Assembly (NCBI GenBank): GCA_017625565.1
Contig: JAGAKN010000008.1
Coordinates: 1-64,000, forward strand
Length of the DNA stretch: 64,000 nucleotides
Direction: 5' to 3'
Source of the DNA: Clostridia bacterium
Lineage (GTDB): Bacteria > Bacillota > Clostridia > Christensenellales > Borkfalkiaceae
Both the position numbers and the translations under genes were made by a program. The notes beneath the pieces were generated by a model that had not been told where the DNA came from, ran no database searches, and saw nothing but the letters and a program-made list of their open reading frames with translations. Shown piece by piece: positions 26,119-35,143 of the stretch (position 1 is the first letter of the stretch; each line of letters opens with the position of its first letter).

Positions 26119-27387
26119 TCAATCTTCGTCTTTCGACGTTTCTTTCGCAAAATGCGAACGCACCTTTAAGACCTTTTGTTTCGTCGCTTTTACGATCTTA
26201 ATTTCCAAGCCGTTCCATTGTACGCATTCGCCGATCGGCGGAATTCCACCGTAAATTTCCGTCACCCAACCACCGACGGTGTTGGATTCGTATTCGTCGT
26301 CCGCTTTCTCAAACTCGTAAAGTTCGAAGAATTCTTCCAGACCGCATTTGCCGTCCACCCAGTATTCGTCTTCGTTGATTTTTCCGTACAAGACTTCTTC
26401 TTCGTCGTGTTCGTCCCAAATTTCGCCAACGAGTTCTTCCAAAATATCTTCCAACGTGACGATCCCGACCAATCCGCCGTATTCGTCGGATACCGCCGCC
26501 ATATGGATTTTTTGTTTTTGCAACTGCTTTAACAAAGTAGAAATACGGGTATATTCCGACGTAAACACGATCTCTTGTACCAGATGCCCGATTTCCTTAT
26601 CGCCTTTGATATAACCGCCGAAGAAATCCCGTTCGTGTATCAGCCCAATTACGTTATCGATCGTTTCCTTATACACAGGCAAACGGGAATAGCCCGTCTT
26701 TTGGAAGAGTTCTCGTACTTCTTCCATCGTCGCGTCTTCCGCTACCGCATACACGTCCACACGCGGAACGAGTATATCTTCCACTTTCAAATCGTCAAAT
26801 TCAAGCGCCGAACGAACAAGCTCGGATTCGTCTTCTTTGAGCGTTCCGCTTTCTTCTGCTTCTTCCACGAGCGAAAGAAGTTCTTCGTCCGTGACCGTTT
26901 CGTCCTTTTTTAACTTGAAAATCTTGGCAAGTATCGCTTTATAGCCGTCAAAAATTTTGCTGAAAGGAATTAAAATCCAGTAGAATAATTGCATCAACGG
27001 ATAAACGAAGAAACAAAAGTGTTCGGGATAAACGCTCGATAAATATTTGGGGGTGATTTCCCCGAATAAGAGCACGACAACGGTCAAAACCGCCGTAGAA
27101 ACGGTCGCCGCCAAATTGCCGTCTTTAATGAGCATACCAAACAAAATCGTGCCGAGCGCCGACGCCGTCAAGTTGACGATGTTGTTCCCGATTAAAATTG
27201 CCGTCACGAGTTTGTCATACTTCTCGTCTGCAAACGAGTACACCGCTTTCGCGTGTTTTTTGCCTTGCGCCGCCAACGCTTTCAACTTAATTTTGTTTGC
27301 GCAGGAAAACGCCGTTTCCGTTCCCGAAAAGAACGCCGACAAAAGCACCAAACAGGCGATTACGATAGATAGGGGTAGGGGATCCAT
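26119..27387 (-). CDS. CNNM/CorC-like membrane protein with CBS domains
   Basis: 422 residues. An N-terminal DUF21 membrane domain (about 1-190, helices at 5-25, 60-90, 95-120 and 125-150) is followed by a CBS pair (about 205-320, ending in YGGLVGIVTLEDILEELVGEI) and a CorC_HlyC domain (about 335-415). Relatives are proposed Mg2+ or Co2+ transporters; the old name hemolysin C is misleading. GGAGG lies 13 bases before the ATG, unusually far; an in-frame ATT at 27391-27393 would be optimally spaced. Promoter at 27446-27475. Confidence 0.9.
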   Translation of the reverse strand: MDPLPLSIVIACLVLLSAFFSGTETAFSCANKIKLKALAAQGKKHAKAVYSFADEKYDKLVTAILIGNNIVNLTASALGTILFGMLIKDGNLAATVSTAVLTVVVLLFGEITPKYLSSVYPEHFCFFVYPLMQLFYWILIPFSKIFDGYKAILAKIFKLKKDETVTDEELLSLVEEAEESGTLKEDESELVRSALEFDDLKVEDILVPRVDVYAVAEDATMEEVRELFQKTGYSRLPVYKETIDNVIGLIHERDFFGGYIKGDKEIGHLVQEIVFTSEYTRISTLLKQLQKQKIHMAAVSDEYGGLVGIVTLEDILEELVGEIWDEHDEEEVLYGKINEDEYWVDGKCGLEEFFELYEFEKADDEYESNTVGGWVTEIYGGIPPIGECVQWNGLEIKIVKATKQKVLKVRSHFAKETSKDED

Positions 27388-27445
27388 GATAATTTCTTAT
27401 CCTCCAAAAAAACTTATTCCTTGCCATTATACAAGGTACTGTACT

Positions 27446-27475
27446 ATTATAATACTTTTCTATGCGGTTTGTCAA
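27446..27475 (-). promoter_or_regulatory. Sigma-A promoter of the CorC-galE-DUF45 operon
   Basis: TTGACA (27470-27475), an 18-base spacer and TATAAT (27446-27451) on the minus strand. Confidence 0.85.
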
Positions 27476-27536
27476 CACGATAGAAAAGCTATTTGCATTT
27501 TTTACGCATTTTCCTGAAATTTTCCGCGTATTTTCA

Positions 27537-27563
27537 CAAAAAAACGAGCACCTAAGCGCCCGC
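27537..27563 (-). terminator. Terminator of the opp operon
   Basis: On the minus strand GCGGGCGC-TTAG-GTGCTCGT forms an 8-pair stem with three G-U pairs, followed by TTTTTT. On the plus strand the same stem would be broken, so it works in the opp direction only. Note that it lies upstream of oppF in window coordinates but downstream in... the opposite sense: it precedes the oppF stop by position and follows it in transcription. Confidence 0.65.
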
Positions 27564-27576
27564 TTTTTCTATTTCT

Positions 27577-28902
27577 TCATTCCCCACGTCTTTTTAATTT
27601 TGCCAAACGTTTTTTCTCTTCCGTATCTACGTCCGCAAAATGACACCGGCAAAACCGCCCCTTTTCCACTTCTACGTTGGGCGGAACAACGCTTTTACAT
27701 ATCTCTTGCGCCATAAAACAACGGGGATGAAAGGGACAACCGCTTGGCGGAGCGACGGCGCTAGGCATTTGCCCGTTAAGCCAAATTCGTTCTCCGTCGC
27801 CAGAATCTGTTTCCATGCTCGGCACGGCGCTAATCAGCGCAATCGTATACGGGTGTAAAGGACGGGAAAAAACGCGCTCCGCGTCCCCTATTTCCACAAT
27901 TTTCCCAAGATATAAAACGCCGATCCGATCGGCAATATGCCGTACGACGGACAAATCGTGCGAAATGAACAAATACGTCAACCCTGATTTTTCCTTTAAC
28001 TCCGACAATAGATTGAGTATTTGCGACTGAATGGACACGTCGAGTGCTGAAACGCACTCGTCACAAACGACGAATTTTGGTTTTAGCGCGAGCGCGCGGG
28101 CAATACACACCCGTTGTCGTTGTCCCCCCGAAAACTGATGGGGATAACGGTGCAACGCGTACGCCTGTAAACCGCAACTTTGTAAGACGTCTATCAGGTA
28201 TTCTCGCATTTCTTTCGTTCCGCGCCTAAATAGCCGATGGGTTGCCACCCCTTCTTCAATAATTTGCCCGATCGTCATTCTAGGGTTTAACGATGAATAG
28301 GGATCTTGAAAGACGATTTGTAAATCCCGCCGTTTTTCTCGGAGTTCTTCTTTCGTCAAGCGCGTGAGATCAATCCCGTCTAAACGGCGCGATTCTAGTT
28401 CTTGAAAGCTTTCCGAAGAGAGAAAGGGAGTTTTTAAAAGATCCAACTTTTCAAGGACGGGTTTTCCGTTGATAAGCTCCGTCATAAGCCCGACAGCCCG
28501 ATCCAACGTTTCTTTCGGCGTCGTCAACCATCCGCCGAGCACGCGCGTTGCCCGTAAAAATCTTTCGTCGTCCCGTTTGTTTTCGTCGTATAACGCCTTA
28601 TACGTGCGGGTGTTTTGCAAGGTTTCTTTTACGTATTTCGGGGGAGTTTCCCAAAGATTTTGCCCAAAATATATCGTTTCCCCACCCGTCGGTTTTTGCA
28701 GTTGTAGTACCGTCCGCCCGAGCGTTGATTTTCCGCTACCACTCTCGCCCACAAGCCCGAACGTTTCCCCCCTTCTAATGTCTAACGAAATCCCGTCGTT
28801 TGCGCGCAGATAAGGACGCTCCCGTTGAAAAAACGAGCGTTTGGGCATCGGGAAATACTTTTTAAGAGAAATTACGGACAATAAGTTTTCTGTGTTTTGC
28901 AC
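27577..28902 (-). CDS. oppF: Oligopeptide ABC transporter ATPase OppF with internal insertion
   Basis: 441 residues; typical OppF is about 310-330. Walker [10 protein letters not shown] at 52-60, Q-loop in IVFQDPYSSLNPRM near 199, signature FSGGQRQR at 257-264, Walker B FVVCDECVSALD. Between residues about 85 and 178 an extra block of roughly 95 mostly helical residues is inserted between the Walker A strand region and the Q-loop. The C-terminus has the OppD/F Cys cluster (GCPFHPRC). GTG start at 28902 with AAAAGGAG upstream; it overlaps the end of oppD by 41 bases. It energises peptide import with OppD. Confidence 0.93.
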   Translation of the reverse strand: MQNTENLLSVISLKKYFPMPKRSFFQRERPYLRANDGISLDIRRGETFGLVGESGSGKSTLGRTVLQLQKPTGGETIYFGQNLWETPPKYVKETLQNTRTYKALYDENKRDDERFLRATRVLGGWLTTPKETLDRAVGLMTELINGKPVLEKLDLLKTPFLSSESFQELESRRLDGIDLTRLTKEELREKRRDLQIVFQDPYSSLNPRMTIGQIIEEGVATHRLFRRGTKEMREYLIDVLQSCGLQAYALHRYPHQFSGGQRQRVCIARALALKPKFVVCDECVSALDVSIQSQILNLLSELKEKSGLTYLFISHDLSVVRHIADRIGVLYLGKIVEIGDAERVFSRPLHPYTIALISAVPSMETDSGDGERIWLNGQMPSAVAPPSGCPFHPRCFMAQEICKSVVPPNVEVEKGRFCRCHFADVDTEEKKRLAKLKRRGE

Positions 28903-29893
28903 TTCTTCGATACTCCTTTTCGGGATAAAAACAGCGGATATATTGTCCGTCTGGCACAGCGAAGAGTTCTGGTTCTTCGTCTACACATTTTTGCGTACAG
29001 TACTTGCAACGTGGTGCAAATTTGCAACCTTGGGGGAGTTCGAACGGGTGCGGAACGTTGCCCACGATCGGATCCAATTTCTTGCCCAAATTCTCCTTTC
29101 TGGGCGCGGACGCCAACAAACCTTCGGTGTATGGATGGCTATAAGGCGAGTCCGAAAAAATCTTGTACTTTTCCACTCGCTCGACCACTTGACCGCAATA
29201 CATAACCGCTACGTCGTCGGCAATTTCGTTGACCACACCCAAATCGTGCGTAATAAACAAAATCGCCGTGCCTTTTTCCGACTGTAATTCTCGCATCAAT
29301 TTTAAAATTTGCGCCTGAATGGTCACGTCGAGCGCCGTAGTCGGCTCGTCCGCGATCAAAATTTTCGGTTTACAGGCAAGCGCCATCGCAATCATTACCC
29401 GTTGTCGCATCCCCCCGGAAAGTTGATGTGGATACTGTTTCAAAACCCGTTCAGGCGCAGGGATTTTCACGGACGCTAACATCTCTAATGCACGCGCTTT
29501 CGCATCCGCTTTTTTCATGCCTTGGTGGATTAAAAAAGGCTCGCACAACTGTTTTTGTACGCTAAATACAGGGTTTAGCGCCGTCATCGGTTCTTGAAAC
29601 ACGACGGAAATACGGTTTCCGCGTATCTCGTACATCTTGGAAAGGGGCAACTTTGCCAAATCCAGCGTTTTTCCGTTCTCGGTGAACAAAATCTCCCCAC
29701 TCTCAATATACCCGTTGCCGTCTAAAAGACGTAAAATACTCATCGCGGATACACTTTTTCCCGAGCCCGACTCCCCGACGAGCGCCAACGTTTTCCCTTC
29801 GTCTAACGTGAACGATACGTCGTTTACCGCGTGGATAATCCCCTTGCGCGTTCGGAACGCCGTCCGTAAATTTTTCACTTCCAAAACCGACAT
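28862..29893 (-). CDS. oppD: Oligopeptide ABC transporter ATPase OppD
   Basis: 343 residues from the ATG at 29891-29893, which follows AAAGGAG and gives the family start [13 protein letters not shown]. Walker [11 protein letters not shown]-loop [11 protein letters not shown], signature LSGGMRQR, Walker [13 protein letters not shown] and a C-terminal Cys motif [14 protein letters not shown], a likely FeS cluster site known in OppD relatives. Normal length, without the insertion seen in OppF. Confidence 0.95.
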   Translation of the reverse strand: MSVLEVKNLRTAFRTRKGIIHAVNDVSFTLDEGKTLALVGESGSGKSVSAMSILRLLDGNGYIESGEILFTENGKTLDLAKLPLSKMYEIRGNRISVVFQEPMTALNPVFSVQKQLCEPFLIHQGMKKADAKARALEMLASVKIPAPERVLKQYPHQLSGGMRQRVMIAMALACKPKILIADEPTTALDVTIQAQILKLMRELQSEKGTAILFITHDLGVVNEIADDVAVMYCGQVVERVEKYKIFSDSPYSHPYTEGLLASAPRKENLGKKLDPIVGNVPHPFELPQGCKFAPRCKYCTQKCVDEEPELFAVPDGQYIRCFYPEKEYRRSAKHRKLIVRNFS

Positions 29894-29904
29894 TTTTTTC
29901 TCCT

Positions 29905-31821
29905 TTATCCGCGGTCGTTTTTGGGATCGAGCGCGTCGCGCATTGCGTCCCCGATTACGTTGATGCATACGACGGCAAGCGATAAAAACAACGCCGGAAA
30001 CAACCATTGCCACCAGTATTTTTGTATGATCGTACTGTTGTTGCATCCGTTGAGCATATTCCCCCAAGTCGGGCGCGGTTGCTGCACGCCAAACCCTAAA
30101 TAGGAGAGCGACGATTCCGTCAATAAGCACCCTGCGAAATCCAAAGTCATACTCACGAAAATAACGGAAACGACGTTGGGGAGTACGTGTCGGAACGCGA
30201 TTTTATGCTCCTTCACACCGATGGCTTTGGCGGCGGTGACGAACTCTTTTTCGCGTTCAGCTAATACCTGCCCACGGATCATACGCGCCAAACCCGTCCA
30301 AGACAACGCCCCTAAAATGAGCATGATGATCAAAATACGCGTCGTTTCCGAAACGTTGTAGTATTTGATGATCTGGGATAGGAGCATAGCGAATGGTAAA
30401 AAGGGAATGGACGAGAAAATTTCGGTAATCCGCATCAAGAGTGTGTCGATCCAACCACCGAAATAACCCGAAATACAACCGACGAGGATCGCGATAAACG
30501 ACGAAACCAAGACAGCCACCGCGCCGATCGTCATCGTCGTCTTTCCACCGTGCACAATCCGCGCGAACACGTCCCTGCCCCTGCCGTCCGTACCCATTAG
30601 ATACCCTTTTAATCCGACGCTGTCTTTTAATTGATTGCCGTCCACAACGTACGTTTGCAACGAACCTGCGTACACCTTTCCATTGGAAAATTTTCCGTGA
30701 ATATTACATTGTCCGTATACGTTATGTCCCCAAGCGTATACGTTGCCCCGATCGGTAATCCCGACGAAATGCCTTGTTCCACCGTCTAACGCTACGAATT
30801 TTTCCCCGTCTTGCAAACTCGGTAAGTCGTTTTCGCCGTTTTCAAACGCACCCGAAACGATCAACGTTCCGTTGTCGGAAAGCAGGGCGATACACTTGCC
30901 CGTCGACGCAAGCTCTACAATCCGTTCCCCTTGCAACGCCCGATCCAAAGTCGTATTCCCCAAACGCGAACTAACCGCCGTCGTAAAGAGCGTTTCCCTG
31001 CCCGTTGAGATCGTGCCGTCCTGCAACAACGCTACCAAAGCGGAGTTGGTAAACGCCACTTTCGTGGCGTCCGTTCTGCCCACAAATTCGGATAAATTCC
31101 GCACGGCGTTGGTGTTCCCCCAAACGCAAACTTCTCCCGTTTGGAACACGAGCGCGCTCGCTTGATATCCGCAAAGAAGTTGTTTGACAGCAGACGGCTC
31201 GACGTAGCCACGAAAACTTTCAGGCATGGGGAGCGCGTTGAGCACGGGTTCTACGCCGTACTGACCGCAACTTTTATCCCCCCAACCGACGATTTCACCC
31301 GTTTTCGTCAGGGCGATGATATGGTCTTTCCCAGCCGACGCAAAGCATACGCCGTGTTTTCGTACGCTTTCGGGGATCTCCTTAAAATCCGTTCCGTTCA
31401 AGCGGTTTTCGGTGTTCCCCCAAACGTATAACTTCCCGTCCGTCGCCACGCCGACGGTGAAATCGGAAAACCCGTCGATATACGCGACTTTGGATTGGAG
31501 TTTTTTTGGAACGGAGCGCAAAGAATAGGAGGGCGCGACGTTTTGTTGCAAAGGATCGGTGTAATTGACGTCGAAAGTCACAAACGACGGCGCAATAAAT
31601 ACGAACAAAAATAGTCCTACGAGCAGTACCAACGCCACCACCGCCGTTTTTCTACGGAAAAACGCTTCCCGAACGAGTTTGGACGGGGATTCGATACGGG
31701 ATTCTTCCGTTTTGAAGTCGATACGGTTGCCCGTAAACGCGCGCTTTACCCAACCAAACATACGCGCGAAAAAGGCTTTCACTCTTTGAAAAAACCGACG
31801 TAGCCAACTCTCCTTTCGCAT
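29905..31821 (-). CDS. oppC: Oligopeptide permease OppC with an inserted RCC1-type beta-propeller
   Basis: 638 residues, about twice the usual OppC. A basic amphipathic N-terminus leads to TM1 at about 60-82. Residues about 110-398 form six to seven RCC1-like blades, seen as repeated units such as GKLYVWGNTENRLNG, GEIVGWGDKSCGQYG, GEVCVWGNTN, GTLIVSG and GNVYAWGHNVYGQCN. The frame then returns to normal OppC with GYLMGTDGRGRDVFARI at about 406, five further membrane helices and the EAA loop (GLARMIRGQVLAEREKEF). The propeller would lie outside the membrane between TM1 and TM2, beside the binding protein OppA. The reading frame is continuous and the flanking genes are intact, so this looks like a genuine fusion. 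The propeller's ligand is unknown. Confidence 0.93.
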   Translation of the reverse strand: MRKESWLRRFFQRVKAFFARMFGWVKRAFTGNRIDFKTEESRIESPSKLVREAFFRRKTAVVALVLLVGLFLFVFIAPSFVTFDVNYTDPLQQNVAPSYSLRSVPKKLQSKVAYIDGFSDFTVGVATDGKLYVWGNTENRLNGTDFKEIPESVRKHGVCFASAGKDHIIALTKTGEIVGWGDKSCGQYGVEPVLNALPMPESFRGYVEPSAVKQLLCGYQASALVFQTGEVCVWGNTNAVRNLSEFVGRTDATKVAFTNSALVALLQDGTISTGRETLFTTAVSSRLGNTTLDRALQGERIVELASTGKCIALLSDNGTLIVSGAFENGENDLPSLQDGEKFVALDGGTRHFVGITDRGNVYAWGHNVYGQCNIHGKFSNGKVYAGSLQTYVVDGNQLKDSVGLKGYLMGTDGRGRDVFARIVHGGKTTMTIGAVAVLVSSFIAILVGCISGYFGGWIDTLLMRITEIFSSIPFLPFAMLLSQIIKYYNVSETTRILIIMLILGALSWTGLARMIRGQVLAEREKEFVTAAKAIGVKEHKIAFRHVLPNVVSVIFVSMTLDFAGCLLTESSLSYLGFGVQQPRPTWGNMLNGCNNSTIIQKYWWQWLFPALFLSLAVVCINVIGDAMRDALDPKNDRG

Positions 31822-31831
31822 TTCTCCCCCT

Positions 31832-32848
31832 TTATTTCCCGACCCGAATCCGCGGATCGACTAGCCCGTACGCCAAATCGACGAGCAAATTTCCAAGTAG
31901 CGCCAAAAAAATATAGAACATTTGTAGCGCCAAGACGATCTCGTTGTCGTTTGCCGTCAAAGCGTCGAAATACACTTTGCCGATCCCGTTGATCCCGAAC
32001 ACGTTTTCAATCATGATCGAGCCCGAAAAAATCCCGATAAGCCAACCGACAATAAGCGCTACCACGGGGATTAGCGCATTCCGCCAAGCGTGGCTTTTTA
32101 TAACCAAGCGTTCCGACAACCCCTTAGCGCGCGCCGTACGGACGCAATCGAGTGAAAGCGCGTCGATCATAGACGCGCGAACGTACCGCGTCATTCCGCC
32201 AAGCGAACAAAAAGTCATTACCATAAGCGGTAAAGCGAAGTGATAAAGTTTATCCAAAAACGCCCGAAAACCGACGTAGTCCTTACCGACGGACGTCATA
32301 CCTGATACGGGGAAGAGATTCCATTGAATTGCAAACAACCAAATAAACAAAATCGCGGTAATGAACACGGGCATACTATAACCGACGATCGTCGCAAACT
32401 GTATCCCCACGTCCCGTTTACTCCCACGTCGTTTTGCGCAAAAAATCCCCAAAGGTATGGTAATTCCAAGCGCCGCCACCGCCCCGAATGCGTTGAGAAA
32501 AACGGTGTTGAGTAGCGGAGTTTTCACGACGTCTAACACGGGTTTCCCATAAACGACGGACGTGCCGAAATTGCCTTGCAATAAGCCGTTATACGAGCCG
32601 TCGTAAAAACGCGCCAAGCCAAACCAACGCAAGTACCGCGTTAAAATCCCCCCGTCCAAACCGTATCTGCGTTGCCAGTATAAATACCGTTCGGCATAGT
32701 TTAAGTGCTTGTTTGCGGCAATTTCCTGCATCGCCATATCCGCCGCCTTGTCTACGGGCAACATATTATAAACGAGAAAAATCAAAAAGGACAACGCCAA
32801 CAACACCAAGAGCATATACCCAAGCCGTTTTACGATATATTTCCCCAT
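31832..32848 (-). CDS. oppB: Oligopeptide permease OppB
   Basis: 338 residues from the ATG at 32846-32848, preceded by GGGAG at 5-base spacing; an in-frame TTG at 32860 is less likely. Six membrane helices, first MGKYIVKRLGYMLLVLL; the EAA loop region RTARAKGLSERLVIKSHAWRN contacts the ATPases. Extracellular loop between TM1 and TM2 of about 80 residues, normal for OppB. Partner of OppC in the membrane channel. Ends 11 bases before oppC. Confidence 0.94.
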   Translation of the reverse strand: MGKYIVKRLGYMLLVLLALSFLIFLVYNMLPVDKAADMAMQEIAANKHLNYAERYLYWQRRYGLDGGILTRYLRWFGLARFYDGSYNGLLQGNFGTSVVYGKPVLDVVKTPLLNTVFLNAFGAVAALGITIPLGIFCAKRRGSKRDVGIQFATIVGYSMPVFITAILFIWLFAIQWNLFPVSGMTSVGKDYVGFRAFLDKLYHFALPLMVMTFCSLGGMTRYVRASMIDALSLDCVRTARAKGLSERLVIKSHAWRNALIPVVALIVGWLIGIFSGSIMIENVFGINGIGKVYFDALTANDNEIVLALQMFYIFLALLGNLLVDLAYGLVDPRIRVGK

Positions 32849-32863
32849 AGTTTCTCCCAAGCG

Positions 32864-35020
32864 TTATGCTTTCGGATAATTCCCGATAAAATCCGCTTCA
32901 TCCATCAAATAGTTGGTGCTGTAGTTGTCGTATTTATTCGGATCGATCGTCCAAGCGAACGCTTGATCATACGCAGCTCCCGTAAACCCCGTGGCGAAAT
33001 TCACCGCGCCGTATCTCGCTACGGTAAACCCGTAGGCTGGCATTTGGAAATATTCCCCGTAAAGCGCCGAAGTCATATCCCCCGAAGTATACGTGATATA
33101 CATCCCCAGCTTTTCCGTGGCGTTGGGGTTGTTTTTCCAAGCCGTAATCAGTTGATCGGTGACGGGGTTGGGTTGCGTACCCATCCAGTTGACGACGAGT
33201 GGCATATAATATTCCCCAGCCACTTTCACCGTCTTGTACTTGTTGTCCGTAGACGCAAACTTCAAATTCTCGTACGTCTTTTCATAGCCTTGCAATTTCT
33301 TATATCGCACGCCTTCCCCTTCGACGTACTCCCCGCCCTTGCCGTCGTAAATCCAACCGCCTGCAACAAGTTCTTCTTTCGCCTTTTCCACGCTGTATTC
33401 GTATTTATCGAGCTTGAGTTTGTCTTTTACCGCAAGATACGCAGGCGAACCGACGTAATAAGGCGCGTGCACGACGCTACCGTAGCCACCCGTGAAGGTC
33501 TGGGCGAACTCGTCCCGATCGATGGTTCGCATAACCGCACGACGTACTTCCGCAAATTGCGTCGCACCAAAATCGCAACGGAAAGCGAGTTTTCCGTACC
33601 CTGCCCGATCGTAATGCGTTTCCTTGAATTTTACGCCGTCGACAACGGCGAGCGCCGCGCGCGTTTCTTCTCCGCCCGTGATCTCCGCCAAAACGTCGAT
33701 CTGTCCTTTCTTTAATTGATCGAGTTGGGTTTCACCGACAATTTTGACGTAGGAAATCCGTTCGATGGACGCAACCCCACGGTGATCCCCTTTATAGAAC
33801 GAATTTCGCTTGAGCGTAGCCACTCGCGAAGAAGGATCGTAATTTTCTACGATATACGGCCCTGAATACGGGAATTGCGTCGCGCTGACGGCTTGCATAT
33901 TTTTTACAATCACGTCGGCTTGCGTATACGCCGTGATCCCGTTTTTTTCCGCGCGGTCGTAAAACCCTTTCTCTATATACGCGCCCTGTCCGTCGTCCTT
34001 CACGTCGTACTCACCAAGATACAACGCCGTTGCTACGGGGGTGAACGCTCCGTAGCGGATCGCGTAATAGTACTGTGCGTACTCGGGCTTGACCGTCACG
34101 GAAAAGGTGTATTTGTCCAAAAGCCTTACTCCGCTGAACGGTACGGGCTCGCCGTCACCCGTATACCCATTGAAACCTTCGTACCCGACGAGCGTCATCC
34201 CAGCCGATTCCCCACCACCCGCGTCGCGCATAACTTTGCTACTGCCTGCGAGCAAGGGCGCGAGATAGGATTTCGCCGTGATTTCCGTACCGTCCGAAAA
34301 ACGCAAATCGTCCGCAATCCGCATCGTGAACGTTTTCGCGCCATCCGCGTGTTCTTCTTCCCGATGTTCCCGTAAAATATTTGTATCCGCCCATTGATAC
34401 GTGCCGCCCATGTCCGTAATCACCGTCGAATAACCGCTCGTGAGCGTTTCAATCGCCAAATCCCCGGCACCAGGTGCGGATTTACCGAACGCCGACGCAC
34501 GAAACGAGCCCGTAAGTTCCGTTTTTCCACCCAAGATGACGGAATTTTCGCCCGTGAGTACTTTTGCCCCGACGATCGCGTCGCATACGTCCCAGTACGG
34601 GTTGGTTTGCAAGCGGTCGATCTTCGCGTTGTACACGTCGTAATACTGGTTGGAATACAAGGGAACTTCGGGGGCGAGCATATTCCAGCGTTGCATAAAC
34701 AGACGCCACCATTCGTTATACGCGTCGGTCGGCGTAGGAAACGCCGTTGTTGGACGGGTATTGTAGACCATCGCCATCGATAAAAAATCCATGCCGAGTT
34801 CGTATTCCACGCCGTCTACGCTTGCGTAAGCCCTGCCGTTCTCCTTTTCTACAACCTGATCGAGCGTCACGTTTTTCCCTATGGCTTCGTAAACGGACGC
34901 GTAGTTTTCCCGCTCGATAACGTCGTCGAAAACGGCTTGATTATTCTTCTTTTTACAAGCGGAAAGCGGACTGATCACCGCTACCGCCAAAAAACACAAA
35001 CATACTTTCTTTCCTTTCAT
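32864..35020 (-). CDS. oppA: Oligopeptide-binding lipoprotein OppA
   Basis: 718 residues, an SBP family 5 binding protein, longer than usual (about 550-600). The lipoprotein signal has lipobox LSAC with the lipidated Cys at 22. Segments such as TMRIADDLRFSDGTEITAKSY and VRRAVMRTIDRDEFAQTF are typical of the family. It captures extracellular peptides and hands them to OppB/OppC, including the propeller-bearing OppC here. First gene of the operon; AAGGAG precedes the ATG. No convincing promoter was found in the 123-base gap shared with metY. Confidence 0.93.
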   Translation of the reverse strand: MKGKKVCLCFLAVAVISPLSACKKKNNQAVFDDVIERENYASVYEAIGKNVTLDQVVEKENGRAYASVDGVEYELGMDFLSMAMVYNTRPTTAFPTPTDAYNEWWRLFMQRWNMLAPEVPLYSNQYYDVYNAKIDRLQTNPYWDVCDAIVGAKVLTGENSVILGGKTELTGSFRASAFGKSAPGAGDLAIETLTSGYSTVITDMGGTYQWADTNILREHREEEHADGAKTFTMRIADDLRFSDGTEITAKSYLAPLLAGSSKVMRDAGGGESAGMTLVGYEGFNGYTGDGEPVPFSGVRLLDKYTFSVTVKPEYAQYYYAIRYGAFTPVATALYLGEYDVKDDGQGAYIEKGFYDRAEKNGITAYTQADVIVKNMQAVSATQFPYSGPYIVENYDPSSRVATLKRNSFYKGDHRGVASIERISYVKIVGETQLDQLKKGQIDVLAEITGGEETRAALAVVDGVKFKETHYDRAGYGKLAFRCDFGATQFAEVRRAVMRTIDRDEFAQTFTGGYGSVVHAPYYVGSPAYLAVKDKLKLDKYEYSVEKAKEELVAGGWIYDGKGGEYVEGEGVRYKKLQGYEKTYENLKFASTDNKYKTVKVAGEYYMPLVVNWMGTQPNPVTDQLITAWKNNPNATEKLGMYITYTSGDMTSALYGEYFQMPAYGFTVARYGAVNFATGFTGAAYDQAFAWTIDPNKYDNYSTNYLMDEADFIGNYPKA

Positions 35021-35084
35021 ACTCCTTATTTTGTTCCAAGCACGTATTTTTATCCGTCAAAAACCACTAAAGCGTAGAATTTAC

Positions 35085-35114
35085 TTGACGAAAAGGCGAA
35101 ATGTATGGTATACT
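35085..35114 (+). promoter_or_regulatory. Sigma-A promoter of metY-metA
   Basis: TTGACG (35085-35090), an 18-base spacer and TATACT (35109-35114). The leader is only about 25 bases, too short for a SAM riboswitch or T-box. Confidence 0.8.
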
Positions 35115-35143
35115 TGTAAAAATATTTTTTCGGTAGGTGGCTT

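Noticed and set aside
25325..26254. 309-codon open frame antisense to galE and the CorC-like gene
   Set aside because: Crosses the boundary of two clear genes and has no family resemblance.
32705..33715. 336-codon open frame antisense to oppB/oppA
   Set aside because: Shadow ORF spanning two real genes; composition is not protein-like.
35115..35143. SAM riboswitch or T-box before metY
   Set aside because: The leader is only about 25 bases from the predicted start site, too short for either.
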